A stretch of 64,000 nt of DNA. It comes from an uncultured Sphingobacteriaceae bacterium. Its GTDB lineage: Bacteria > Bacteroidota > Bacteroidia > Sphingobacteriales > Sphingobacteriaceae. The position numbers and the translations under genes are program-made. The DNA lies in the NCBI GenBank assembly GCA_946480915.1, contig CAMLLO010000009.1, positions 62,001-126,000 on the forward strand. Direction: 5' to 3'. The notes beneath the pieces are model-generated. The model saw only the letters and a list, made by a program, of their open reading frames with translations, had not been told where the DNA came from and did not search any database. Of this stretch, positions 1-8,143 are shown piece after piece; the stretch's first letter is position 1, and the number at the start of each line of letters is the position of its first letter.

Positions 1-326
1 AATCGAATATGTGCTTCTACCAAATCTGCGAGTTGTAATAGCATCTCTTCATCAGCATCTGGCAATCTGTTGATTAAATCGCTTATTTCAGAGTGCTCCC
101 GAACCGTTCTTTTCCTATACTCATCGTCGGTATTTAAATAAATAAGAACCTGATCTTCTTCTTCCAGAAAATGTGGAATCAAGGCTTTGATTGCAAAATG
201 AGAAATGTAACTTACCATTTCTGCGATTGAAACGTTACGCTTCAAACCCTGTTTGATCTTCCATCCTAAAAGGAGTCCGTGGTGATGATCGCGGGATAAT
301 TCGATCAGGTTCTTATTTCTTTTCAT
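1..326 (-). CDS. Hemerythrin-like (HHE) protein, C-terminus off the left edge
   Basis: An open frame reads leftward from ATG at 326 without a stop to the window edge, so about the first 108 residues are visible. It starts MKRNKNLIELSRDHHHGLLL and continues with HFAIKALIPHFLEEEDQVL and VREHSEIS. The spaced His and Glu residues are those of hemerythrin-type helical bundles that bind a di-iron or haem-like centre. The start lies 25 bp after the stop of the Ric protein, in the same direction, so the two are probably co-transcribed. A role in binding NO, O2 or iron is inferred from family and neighbour; no partner or exact function can be assigned. Confidence 0.75.
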   Translation of the reverse strand, partial: MKRNKNLIELSRDHHHGLLLGWKIKQGLKRNVSIAEMVSYISHFAIKALIPHFLEEEDQVLIYLNTDDEYRKRTVREHSEISDLINRLPDADEEMLLQLADLVEAHIR

Positions 327-350
327 CGTTCAGTTTTTTAGTGTGAAAAT

Positions 351-1301
351 TTACAGTCCTAAATCTTTTTCAAGTTGGATAGCCTTCGGAAAGAGAATAT
401 TATTCTCTAAATGAACATGATTAAACAAGTCATTTTCGAATTCCTCCAATTTTTTGTAGAGAATTGTATAAGAATTGCAAGCATCTATAGGCAAGGTGTA
501 GTTATCTGTTGCTTCACGAATTGCGGCCAAATCTTCACCGGCCTGCTCATGTTCCACTTCCATCATTTGCGTAGGATTATTTACGGATCCGAAAGATGCA
601 GGAGATAAAGGTGTATTATTTTTTGCAGCTGCAGCTAACTCTTTAATGTAAGGAAACAAGATCGCCTCCTCTTTCATCAGGTGCAAACTGAAATCTGATG
701 CTATCCGAGCAAACACCTGCGCTACCTCGATTACCTCCGGATGCCTGTCGCCATGCACACGAGCAACCTTATTGGCCAATTCTGATATGAAAGGAATATT
801 TTCTTTCACGTAATTGTGATGCGTATTAATAATGTAATCGGTTAAGAACGACAGATCCCATGTATCAAAACTGAGAGAGGTATTTTGCTCATCTTCCAGG
901 TTTGATAACTCTGCTTTCACTTTCTCAACAACCATCCCCTTGGTATCGCAAACTTCCTCCAGAGTTTTTTTCCCGCCACAGCAAAAGTCAATTCCGAATT
1001 TTTTAAAAACCTGTGCTTTCCGGTAATCTTTAGCCACCATTTCTCCAATGGTTTCCTGAGGCTGACTAGCATCGATTTTGCCGATCTTAACATTCCACCA
1101 TTCTGGGCCATTGTCGATATATTCCCAGGTAAATACGTTGCCCCTCTCGCCTAACAATTGATAATAAAGCGGCTTCGGATCATGGTCGTTATGAATAACA
1201 AATGCCTGTCCGGGGTTTAAAGAATCGAATTTTTCAAAAATCTGAGGATGTTTGAAGCGAGGTTCAATTTGAGTTACGTCAAGAGTTAAAACAGTTTCCA
1301 T
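351..1301 (-). CDS. ric: Iron-sulfur cluster repair di-iron protein (Ric/ScdA) with N-terminal DUF2249
   Basis: Ric proteins repair iron-sulfur clusters damaged by nitric oxide or oxidants, using a di-iron centre. Three parts are visible: an N-terminal DUF2249-like segment (about residues 2-72, with EYIDNGPEWWNVKI); an ScdA_N segment (about 80-120) with the typical DYRKAQVFKKFGIDFCCGG; and a hemerythrin bundle (about 155-310) with HHNYV, HGDRHPE, HLMKEE, EHEQAG and HVHLEN supplying iron ligands. At 316 residues it is longer than classical ScdA/YtfE because of the DUF2249 extension. The ATG at 1301 is the only plausible start. A TGAT-N4-ATCA operator lies 73 bp upstream, suggesting low-oxygen or NO control. 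A hemerythrin-like gene follows. Confidence 0.9.
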   Translation of the reverse strand: METVLTLDVTQIEPRFKHPQIFEKFDSLNPGQAFVIHNDHDPKPLYYQLLGERGNVFTWEYIDNGPEWWNVKIGKIDASQPQETIGEMVAKDYRKAQVFKKFGIDFCCGGKKTLEEVCDTKGMVVEKVKAELSNLEDEQNTSLSFDTWDLSFLTDYIINTHHNYVKENIPFISELANKVARVHGDRHPEVIEVAQVFARIASDFSLHLMKEEAILFPYIKELAAAAKNNTPLSPASFGSVNNPTQMMEVEHEQAGEDLAAIREATDNYTLPIDACNSYTILYKKLEEFENDLFNHVHLENNILFPKAIQLEKDLGL

Positions 1302-1373
1302 ATTTTGTCTATAATAATAAAAGATATTTTTGTCTTCTATTACAAAGAAGAAAATATTTAAAGAGGAATAAAA

Positions 1374-1385
1374 TGATATTGATCA
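1374..1385. promoter_or_regulatory. FNR/FixK-type operator of ric
   Basis: TGAT-attg-ATCA, a perfect core palindrome of the anaerobox type, 73 bp upstream of the ric start and just downstream of the terminator of the preceding universal-stress gene. No second copy is visible 22 bp away on either side, unlike most operators in this window. Binding is inferred from recurrence of the motif. Confidence 0.6.
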
Positions 1386-1398
1386 CATTTAGAAAATA

Positions 1399-1430
1399 AA
1401 AAATGCCTGGCTTTACAACCAGACATTTTT
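1399..1430 (-). terminator. Rho-independent terminator of the first usp gene
   Basis: Inverted repeat AAATGCCTGG / CCAGACATTT with an 8-nt loop and one mismatch. On the minus strand it is followed by a T-rich tract. It lies 18 bp beyond the usp stop and separates that gene from the ric promoter. Confidence 0.7.
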
Positions 1431-1447
1431 TAACAACTTGTTCTATG

Positions 1448-2326
1448 TTAGTTTGCAGGAGCTAATTCGCCTGAATTAAAGCTAAAAGAATAAGGCATAA
1501 CTAAAAGCGGAACTTTAGTAGAATGAGCTAATTGTTTACTTATACTGCTATGGAATAAGCCTTCAAAAAAATCGTATCGCTTATGCACCAGTGTTAAAAT
1601 ATCTACCTTTTCAACATCGCTTATTTCCATTAATCCTTTAGGCACATTATCACCTTTTATGGTGTTATAAGACAGCCTTGTATTAACTTCATCCATCTGT
1701 TCGATGATTGAGTACTCAACAGCCTTTTCGGCCTGGCTTAGAGGCAGGTCCAAAGGAGAAATATGTTTAACAGATATTTCTGCATTGAATGGCTTTGCAA
1801 ATTGGGCCAGGTATGAAATAACCTTCGAATTATTAAAAGTAAGATCGGTGGCATACGCGATATTACGAATACCTTTAAATCTTGTGTTTTCGGGAACAAT
1901 TAATACAGGTCGATTAATACTGTCGAGGATATCGTTGGTATGGCTACCCATAAAGAACCGTGACAGGCCTTTTTGCTTATTTGAGCCTATAATTACCAAA
2001 TCGATCATTTTCCCATCTACCACTTTACCTGCAACTTCTGTTAACATATCCAGATCATTAATGTAGGATATAGATGGACAGAAAGTGACCGTTTGTTCTT
2101 CATTAGAGAGCATTTGATGCAAATGCATGCCAACCTCCCGTAAACGCTTTATCGTTTGATTTCGCAAAATCAAATGGTCTGCTACAGGATACGTTAATTG
2201 TTCTGTAACTTCTAATGCATGACAAAGAAAGATGTTGGCCCTAATCTTTAATGCCATATGCATTGCATATTCTGCAGCCGATTTAGCCCGATCAGAAAAA
2301 TCTGTAAGTACCAGTATATTTTTCAT
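1448..2326 (-). CDS. Universal stress protein, tandem UspA domains (copy 1)
   Basis: Cytoplasmic protein of two UspA-like domains (residues about 1-145 and 155-285). The first begins MKNILVLTDFSDRAKSAAEYA, the standard Usp beta1-alpha1 with the ATP-contacting Asp. The nucleotide loop reads IIGSNKQKGLSRFFMGSHTN, close to the family G-x2-G-x9-G(S/T) pattern but with Lys at the second Gly, so ATP binding is uncertain. Two paralogues start at 49989 and 59096 with the same MKxILVLTDFS opening. A TGAC-N4-ATCA operator sits 49 bp upstream, close to the spacing at the 59096 copy. By analogy with Usp proteins of FNR-type regulons, a role in anaerobic or stationary survival is inferred. Confidence 0.9.
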   Translation of the reverse strand: MKNILVLTDFSDRAKSAAEYAMHMALKIRANIFLCHALEVTEQLTYPVADHLILRNQTIKRLREVGMHLHQMLSNEEQTVTFCPSISYINDLDMLTEVAGKVVDGKMIDLVIIGSNKQKGLSRFFMGSHTNDILDSINRPVLIVPENTRFKGIRNIAYATDLTFNNSKVISYLAQFAKPFNAEISVKHISPLDLPLSQAEKAVEYSIIEQMDEVNTRLSYNTIKGDNVPKGLMEISDVEKVDILTLVHKRYDFFEGLFHSSISKQLAHSTKVPLLVMPYSFSFNSGELAPAN

Positions 2327-2374
2327 GCTTATAAATTTTTATGTAAAAATCGAACGATAAACTTCAATATAGAA

Positions 2375-2408
2375 TGACGGAAATCATCTCGGGACATGAC
2401 CGTTAACA
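2375..2408. promoter_or_regulatory. Twin FNR-type operators of usp copy 1
   Basis: TGAC-ggaa-ATCA at 2375-2386 and a degenerate second copy TGAC-cgtt-AACA at 2397-2408, starting exactly 22 bp later. The proximal site ends 49 bp from the usp ATG. The same interval also lies upstream of the rightward gene at 2561. Confidence 0.65.
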
Positions 2409-2560
2409 GAGAGTAGTTTAATCTTACCGACGAACTTTAAGGAGATTATTTTTTGTTCGGGTTGATTAGTGGCACAAAACAGGATCAGAAAAAATGACCC
2501 TGATGATCAGTTAAATCTACCTGGCAAATGCATAAAAGACCTTTATATTGAATTGTTTTT

Positions 2561-3025
2561 ATGAAAAACAAGATCTATTCTCCCGAAAAAAACGCCGGCA
2601 TCTGGTTAGACCAGGAACATGCCTATATTTTTAAATTGAACGACAATTTTGAATACGAGCTTCAAACTATTGACGCTGATCTGGGTCATGAAGAACATGA
2701 GAGTAAAAAGTACTCGAACATGAAGCACATGTATTTAAATCAGGAAAGAACACAAAGGCGCCAGCATCAACAAATGCTAAAATTTTTTGATAGTATAAGC
2801 TCTGCCATTCGCGATGTTAAATATCTTTACATATTTGGTCCGGGGAGTTCTAAGCATGAACTGAATAAGTTTATTGAAAAAGCCGGAAAGAAATTCGCAT
2901 TCAGGGTCATGGCGGTTGAGGCCGCCGATAAAAAGACCGAACCACAAATGTTAGAACAGGTAAAAAATTATTTCAAGAGTTTAAGTTTTGAAGATTCACA
3001 GCGACAATTGTTATCCTCAGAATAG
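2561..3025 (+). CDS. eRF1/Dom34 domain-3-like protein of unknown role
   Basis: A 154-residue protein with no signal peptide or membrane segment. The N-terminus carries AGIWLDQEHAYIFKL and the C-terminal half carries IFGPGSSKHELNKFIEK. The IWLD...AxI opening and the GPGxxKxEL element recall small bacterial proteins with an eRF1 domain-3 or host-attachment-like fold, sometimes annotated as translational machinery proteins. The middle (about residues 45-75) is rich in His, Gln, Arg and Lys and looks flexible. It lies between the usp operators and a receiver-CRP regulator gene in the same direction. A ribosome-related stress role is only a guess from fold resemblance and neighbours. Confidence 0.6.
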   Translation: MKNKIYSPEKNAGIWLDQEHAYIFKLNDNFEYELQTIDADLGHEEHESKKYSNMKHMYLNQERTQRRQHQQMLKFFDSISSAIRDVKYLYIFGPGSSKHELNKFIEKAGKKFAFRVMAVEAADKKTEPQMLEQVKNYFKSLSFEDSQRQLLSSE

Positions 3026-3135
3026 CAAATCCATTTGAACCCAATACAGCAATTTTAGACAGCAAGAGGTTTGAAAACTGATTCGAAAGGTGATTGAACT
3101 TGCCTGATTCTTCTGATTAAGGTTATAAAAAAACG

Positions 3136-3147
3136 TGACCTCAATCA
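3136..3147. promoter_or_regulatory. FNR-type operator upstream of the receiver-CRP regulator
   Basis: TGAC-ctca-ATCA, 118 bp upstream of the regulator ATG at 3266. A half-match (TGAT-tata-GTAG) follows at 3157, 21 bp on. If real, it suggests autoregulation or cross-regulation by the paralogue. Confidence 0.55.
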
Positions 3148-3265
3148 TTCCATAGCTGATTATAGTAGCGCAACTTTATCAACGTTAAGCCGCGTCATAA
3201 TTAATTGAAAAACAACTAATTATTGACTAAGCCGCAAAAATAAATCAATTATAATACAGTCAGCG

Positions 3266-4324
3266 ATGAGAAAAATATTACTTATTGACGATAATGAAAA
3301 TTTTAGAGAAGATGTAGCTGAGATACTTCAGCTCTCTAATTATATCACACTCACCGCAGCAGACGGAAAAACAGGGGTCGAAAAAGCACTTAAAGAGAAG
3401 CCAGATTTAATAATTTGCGATGTGTCTATGCCTCATATGGACGGATTCAGTGTACTTCATATTTTGAGCAGGCACCCTGAAACCATTGCCATTCCCTTTA
3501 TTTTCATGACAGGGAAGAACGAGTTAACCGACATCCGAAAAGGGATGGGTATGGGCGCAGATGATTACCTGGTAAAGCCCTTTGACGAAACAGATCTATT
3601 AAATTCGATAGAAATGCGCTTGAGTAAAACTCATGCCTTAAAAGGGAAACTTACTGAAATTCAGCAAAACATCGTAACGTTTATCAAAGAGATCAGACTA
3701 AATGGAACTGCCAGTCTGTCGATCGTCGATACATCGGTTCAAAAATACAAAAAGAAGCATATTCTATATTCAGACGGCCAAAAAGCATCAGTTGTGTATT
3801 TCATGGTTAGCGGAAAGGTAAAGGAGTATATGATTAATGAGGAGGGCAAGGAGCTAATTACAAATATGTACGGCAGAGGCGATTTCATAGGTTATACCAC
3901 CATTCTGGAAAACACGCTCTATAACGAAACGGCTCAAATTATAGAAGAAGCTGAATTGCTGCTTATTCCAAAAAAAGATTTCCTCCAGCTAATAAATAAC
4001 AACCTGCAGGTGGCAAACGAATTCATTGGCATGCTATCGCATAACGTATTAATCAAAGATCAAAAGCTTTTGCAGCTGGCCTACAGTTCTCTTCGGAAAA
4101 AAGTTGCTACCGGTATAATTGAAGTGATCGATAAATTTAAAGACAAGCGCGATGGTAAACCTGTAATTGTGATCTCTCGCGAAGATTTAGCCAATGTGGT
4201 AGGTGCCGCTCAAGAGTCGCTCAGCAGAACCCTTAAAGAGTTTAAAAACGAACAACTCATCGACATGCTTGAAGGTAACATTGTAGTTTTAAACGATACC
4301 AAGCTCAGACACCTTACTTTTTAA
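3266..4324 (+). CDS. Receiver-domain/CRP-FNR fusion transcription regulator (copy 1)
   Basis: A 352-residue regulator: receiver domain (about 1-120) with acidic pocket D8/D9, phospho-acceptor D52 in LIICD, T82 and K104; cyclic-nucleotide-binding-like beta roll (about 150-270); and a CRP-type winged helix-turn-helix (about 280-345). The recognition helix has Q316-E317-S318-L319-S320-R321, matching the E-x-x-S-R of E. coli FNR that reads TTGA half-sites. No FNR-type N-terminal cysteine cluster is present, so any oxygen or redox signal would probably come from a sensor kinase or from the effector domain. A paralogue of identical length lies at 50908. Its position beside adhE/pfl and the operator upstream make it the best candidate activator of the motif-bearing genes. 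Confidence 0.88.
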   Translation: MRKILLIDDNENFREDVAEILQLSNYITLTAADGKTGVEKALKEKPDLIICDVSMPHMDGFSVLHILSRHPETIAIPFIFMTGKNELTDIRKGMGMGADDYLVKPFDETDLLNSIEMRLSKTHALKGKLTEIQQNIVTFIKEIRLNGTASLSIVDTSVQKYKKKHILYSDGQKASVVYFMVSGKVKEYMINEEGKELITNMYGRGDFIGYTTILENTLYNETAQIIEEAELLLIPKKDFLQLINNNLQVANEFIGMLSHNVLIKDQKLLQLAYSSLRKKVATGIIEVIDKFKDKRDGKPVIVISREDLANVVGAAQESLSRTLKEFKNEQLIDMLEGNIVVLNDTKLRHLTF

Positions 4325-4343
4325 ATCACCATCTTTAAATGAA

Positions 4344-4368
4344 AAAGCGGCCTTTTCAGAGCCGCTTT
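4344..4368. terminator. Bidirectional terminator between regulator and adhE
   Basis: AAAGCGGC / GCCGCTTT stem with A-rich and T-rich flanks, centred between the convergent ends of the regulator gene and adhE. Confidence 0.8.
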
Positions 4369-4382
4369 TATTGGGTGGTAGC

Positions 4383-7010
4383 CTAAACTATTTCACGCTT
4401 TTTCGCTTTTTGATCAGACACTTCAAGCTTCCCTTCAAAAGCTTTTATATAGATCTGTTTAAGTTCGCTTATAAGGGGATACCGAGGATTAGCTCCTGTA
4501 CACTGATCATCGAAGGCCTGCTCGGACATGGCGTCGATGCTTGCGTAAAACTTTGCTTCTGTTACGCCAAACTCTCGTATTGACTTAGGAATACCAATTT
4601 GCGATTTCAGGTCATCAATTGCCTTAATCAACAGCTCAATTTTCTCTGTCTCGTCCTTCCCTCCAAGATTCAAATAATCAGCAATCCTGGCGTATCTCCA
4701 TTTTGCATTCGGGTATTTATATTGAGGGAATGCTGCTTGTTTACGAGGATTATCCACAGCATTAAACCTGATCACTTCGGTGATTAGCATGCCGTTCGCC
4801 ACGCCATGAGGAACATGATGAGAAGCTCCTAATTTATGGGCCAGAGAATGGCAAACACCTAGAAAGGCATTCGCAAACGCCATTCCTGCAATAGTAGAAG
4901 CATGAGCCATTTTCTCTCTCGCCTTCAGGTTCGCCGCTCCATAGTTATATGCATCAGGCAAATACTTGAAAATTAAACGAATTGCTTCGAGAGCCAGGCC
5001 GTTTGTAAACTCTGAGGCGAGAACAGAAACATAGGCCTCGAGTGCATGCGTTAGAGCGTCGATACCGGAAGCCGATGTTAGGCTTTTCGGCATGTCCATC
5101 ATCAGCTCGGCGTCTACAATTGCAATATCCGGAGTTAGTTCATAATCGGCCAGAGGGTATTTGATATCTGTATTTTCATCGGTAATAACTGCGAATGGGG
5201 TAACTTCAGAGCCTGTTCCAGCAGATGTTGGCACAGCCACGAACAACGCTTTTGCACCCATTTTCGGAAATGCATACACCCGCTTACGAATATCCATAAA
5301 ACGCATTGCCAGGTCTTCAAAACGTTCCTGAGGATGCTCATATAGCACCCACATAATTTTTGCAGCATCCATGGGCGATCCACCGCCCAAAGCAATAATA
5401 GTATCAGGTTTAAAGCTGATCATCTCGGCAGCACCTTTTCTGGCGGTAGCAAGTGTAGGGTCGGGTTCCACATCAAAATATACCGTATGCTCAATTCCCT
5501 GCTCGTCTAACACCTTGGTTACATGATCTGTAAAACCCATATCATACAAAACCTTATCCGTAACAATAAAAACCTTCTTCTTACCCAGTTCTTTTAATTC
5601 TCTTAGAGCTACAGGCAAACAACCGTATTTAAAGTATACCTTTTCAGGGACTCTGAACCATAACATATTTTCGCGTCTGTTAGCCACGCTTTTAATGTTT
5701 AATAAATGCTTAACTCCCACATTCTCCGATACAGAGTTTCCGCCCCAGCTTCCGCAACCCAGAGTTAAAGACGGTGCCAGTTTAAAATTGAAAATATCGC
5801 CGATGGCACCCTGCGATGAAGGCATGTTGATGATTGCCCGCCCGGTTTTCATTGCTGCGCCGAATTTCTCCACTCTGTCGGTATTCTTCTGCGCATTTGT
5901 ATACAAGACCGAGGTATGTCCAAATCCGCCCAGTTTAACCAGCCTCACTGCCTTTGCCAATGCATCGTCAAAATTTTTTGCCTTGTACATAGCCAAAACA
6001 GGCGATAGTTTTTCGTGTGAAAAAGGCTCTTCGAGCTCGACAGATTCCACTTCTCCTATTAACACCTTCGTTTCGTCGGGAACAGTAATACCAGCAAGCG
6101 CAGCGATTTTTGCAGCAGGTTGGCCCACAATGTTTGGATTTAAAATACCGTTCATTAATAAAATCGCACCTACTTTACTTACTTCATCCTTCTTGAGAAT
6201 ATAAGCGCCGCGTTCAAGAAATTCCTTTTTTACCTCCTCATACACCTGCTCGATCACAATTACGCTCTGCTCTGATGCGCAAATCATACCATTATCGAAA
6301 GTTTTTGAAAGGAGAATAGAACTTACAGCCATTTTTATATGAGCTGTTTCGTCCAGAATCGCGGGAGTATTACCGGCTCCTACCCCGATCGCCGGCTTAC
6401 CTGACGAATAAGCCGCCTTTACCATACCCGGTCCACCGGTTGCCAGGATCAGGTCGGCATTAGCCATAACAATTTGCGACAGATCTACTGTTGGTTCGTC
6501 AATCCAGCCAATTATACCTTCTGGTGCACCTGCTTTTACTGCAGCATTTAGAACAATTTTAGCTGCCGCGATGGTAGAGTTCTTAGCTCGCGGATGTGGG
6601 GAAAAAATAATGCCATTACGGGTTTTTAGCGCAATGAGAGCCTTGAAAATAGCGGTAGATGTAGGGTTCGTGGTAGGCACCACCGCAGCAATTACCCCTA
6701 TGGGTTCTGCTATTTTGATTATTCCGAAAGCTTCATCAGTTTCAATAACTCCACAGGTTTTCTCGTTTTTGTACTGGTTGTAGATATACTCCGACGCAAA
6801 ATGATTCTTAATTACCTTGTCTTCAACAAGGCCCATTCCGGTTTCATCAACCGCCATTTTAGCCAGTTGTATGCGGGAGTTGTTTGCCGCGATAGCCGCT
6901 TGTCTGAAAATTTCATCTACCTGCTCCTGGGTAAATGTAGAAAATTGCCTTTGAGCCTCTCTGACTCTTTCGATCTGTCGGAGGAGTTTCTCTGAATTGG
7001 TTGCTTTCAT
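4383..7010 (-). CDS. adhE: Bifunctional acetaldehyde/alcohol dehydrogenase AdhE
   Basis: Converts acetyl-CoA to acetaldehyde and then ethanol, using NADH at both steps. The 875-residue length is that of full AdhE. The N-terminal aldehyde dehydrogenase half has the catalytic cysteine at C244 (NGMICASEQS). The C-terminal iron-dependent alcohol dehydrogenase half begins near residue 450 and has GGGSPMDAAK, PTSAGTGSEVTPFAV and the metal-site region CHSLAHKLGASHHVPHG. It is the last gene of a leftward cluster pflB-pflA-adhE, but a 230-bp gap with two strong operators at 7117 and 7139 indicates its own promoter. It regenerates NAD+ during fermentation. Confidence 0.97.
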   Translation of the reverse strand: MKATNSEKLLRQIERVREAQRQFSTFTQEQVDEIFRQAAIAANNSRIQLAKMAVDETGMGLVEDKVIKNHFASEYIYNQYKNEKTCGVIETDEAFGIIKIAEPIGVIAAVVPTTNPTSTAIFKALIALKTRNGIIFSPHPRAKNSTIAAAKIVLNAAVKAGAPEGIIGWIDEPTVDLSQIVMANADLILATGGPGMVKAAYSSGKPAIGVGAGNTPAILDETAHIKMAVSSILLSKTFDNGMICASEQSVIVIEQVYEEVKKEFLERGAYILKKDEVSKVGAILLMNGILNPNIVGQPAAKIAALAGITVPDETKVLIGEVESVELEEPFSHEKLSPVLAMYKAKNFDDALAKAVRLVKLGGFGHTSVLYTNAQKNTDRVEKFGAAMKTGRAIINMPSSQGAIGDIFNFKLAPSLTLGCGSWGGNSVSENVGVKHLLNIKSVANRRENMLWFRVPEKVYFKYGCLPVALRELKELGKKKVFIVTDKVLYDMGFTDHVTKVLDEQGIEHTVYFDVEPDPTLATARKGAAEMISFKPDTIIALGGGSPMDAAKIMWVLYEHPQERFEDLAMRFMDIRKRVYAFPKMGAKALFVAVPTSAGTGSEVTPFAVITDENTDIKYPLADYELTPDIAIVDAELMMDMPKSLTSASGIDALTHALEAYVSVLASEFTNGLALEAIRLIFKYLPDAYNYGAANLKAREKMAHASTIAGMAFANAFLGVCHSLAHKLGASHHVPHGVANGMLITEVIRFNAVDNPRKQAAFPQYKYPNAKWRYARIADYLNLGGKDETEKIELLIKAIDDLKSQIGIPKSIREFGVTEAKFYASIDAMSEQAFDDQCTGANPRYPLISELKQIYIKAFEGKLEVSDQKAKKREIV

Positions 7011-7116
7011 GATTACGATATTTACATTAACACTGAATATTCATTAAGAAATAATCAATCTTTTCAGATATTTATTTCAGTTAACTAAAGTTCGTGTAAA
7101 TGGTACACTAACATCG

Positions 7117-7150
7117 TGACACTCATCAAAGAGGCCAATGACAGTAATCA
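7117..7150. promoter_or_regulatory. Twin FNR-type operators of adhE
   Basis: TGAC-actc-ATCA (7117-7128) and TGAC-agta-ATCA (7139-7150), starting exactly 22 bp apart in the same orientation, 107 and 129 bp upstream of the adhE ATG. Both keep the full TGA-N6-TCA core. Confidence 0.72.
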
Positions 7151-7240
7151 AATAAAAAAGATTTTGGTGATGCCGGCTGAACGGCGGGTATTAAAATAAG
7201 AGAACTTTTTATAAAATTTCCAGAGGGGGAAAAACGAGTT

Positions 7241-8023
7241 TTATTTTAAAACTATATTTTCAAAATACTTCTCAAATATCGTCTTCGCCAGGTTTTTGAC
7301 TTCGCTGGAAGGAACAGGAGTATCCTGTAGCGGATAGGTGATGTTCATAAACTCCCATTTATGCATTCCCAACTGATGAAACGGAATTATTTCAACCCGT
7401 TCAACAGTTTTATATCTGCTAAAATGCATCCCCCACTCTTCAATGTATTCTTCCTGATCAGACCAACCCGGAACCAATACATATCGAAGCCACATTTTCT
7501 TGCCGGTTGATTCGCGGTAAGCTGCCAGCTCGAGCGTGGTTTTATTTGATTGTCCGGTCAGTTTCCGGTGCCATTCATCATTGATATGTTTTACATCCAG
7601 CAGCAAGATATCAGTATATTCCAAAAGTTCGTGCACTTCAGGAGTATTCAAACGTCCGTTCGAATCAAGACATGTATTAATTCCATTTTCATGCAATTGC
7701 TTAAAAAATGTAGTGAGTTTTGTTCGTTGAAGTAAAGGCTCTCCTCCCGAAACGGTAACACCGCCATCGTAACCAAAATAGTTCCTTTGTCTGATGGCCC
7801 GTTTTACCAACTCACTGATTTCGACCAGGGTACCTCCTTTCACATCTAGTGAATCCGGATTCTGGCAATAGAGGCACCGAAATTGACATCCCTGCACAAA
7901 TACAACCATACGCACTCCCGGCCCGTCATGCGTACCGAATGTCTCCAGAGAATGAATCCTTAAATGTTCCGGATCATTCTCGTTTAACTTCGCTGCTTCA
8001 CTATCCTGTAAAGGGAAATACAT
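7241..8023 (-). CDS. pflA: Pyruvate formate-lyase activating enzyme (radical SAM)
   Basis: Radical-SAM enzyme that installs the glycyl radical on pyruvate formate-lyase. The 260-residue protein has the activase CxxxCxxC motif as C46, C50 and C53 in QGCQFRCLYC, preceded by FGTHDGPGVRMVVF as in PflA/GRE activases, and the SAM-contacting GGVTVSGGEPLL stretch. Start ATG at 8023. It follows pflB by about 120 bp, with a terminator in the gap. An 8-bp inverted repeat, AATGATTG / CAATCATT, lies at 8040-8071 in front of it. Confidence 0.96.
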   Translation of the reverse strand: MYFPLQDSEAAKLNENDPEHLRIHSLETFGTHDGPGVRMVVFVQGCQFRCLYCQNPDSLDVKGGTLVEISELVKRAIRQRNYFGYDGGVTVSGGEPLLQRTKLTTFFKQLHENGINTCLDSNGRLNTPEVHELLEYTDILLLDVKHINDEWHRKLTGQSNKTTLELAAYRESTGKKMWLRYVLVPGWSDQEEYIEEWGMHFSRYKTVERVEIIPFHQLGMHKWEFMNITYPLQDTPVPSSEVKNLAKTIFEKYFENIVLK

Positions 8024-8097
8024 TGCTTTGGAATTAGAAATGATTGATTTTGCAATATGCTACAATCATTCGGTGGCTGCAATTTATTTAAAAAAAA

Positions 8098-8122
8098 AGC
8101 CGGGCTGGTTTAGAGCCCGGCT
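8098..8122 (-). terminator. Terminator after pflB
   Basis: AGCCGGGCT / AGCCCGGCT, a 9-bp GC-rich stem with a 7-nt loop, followed on the minus strand by a run of T. It may attenuate rather than abolish read-through into pflA. Confidence 0.85.
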
Positions 8123-8143
8123 ATGCAATATAACAAACACAAA

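Noticed and set aside
2463..2506. TGAT-tagt-GGCA and TGAC-cctg-ATGA as a twin operator of the eRF1-like gene
   Set aside because: Each has a broken half-site and they are 32 bp, not 22 bp, apart; mentioned only as weak.
5695..6204. A 169-codon open frame on the plus strand opposite adhE
   Set aside because: It is the mirror of a strongly conserved adhE region, and has no family likeness or promoter.
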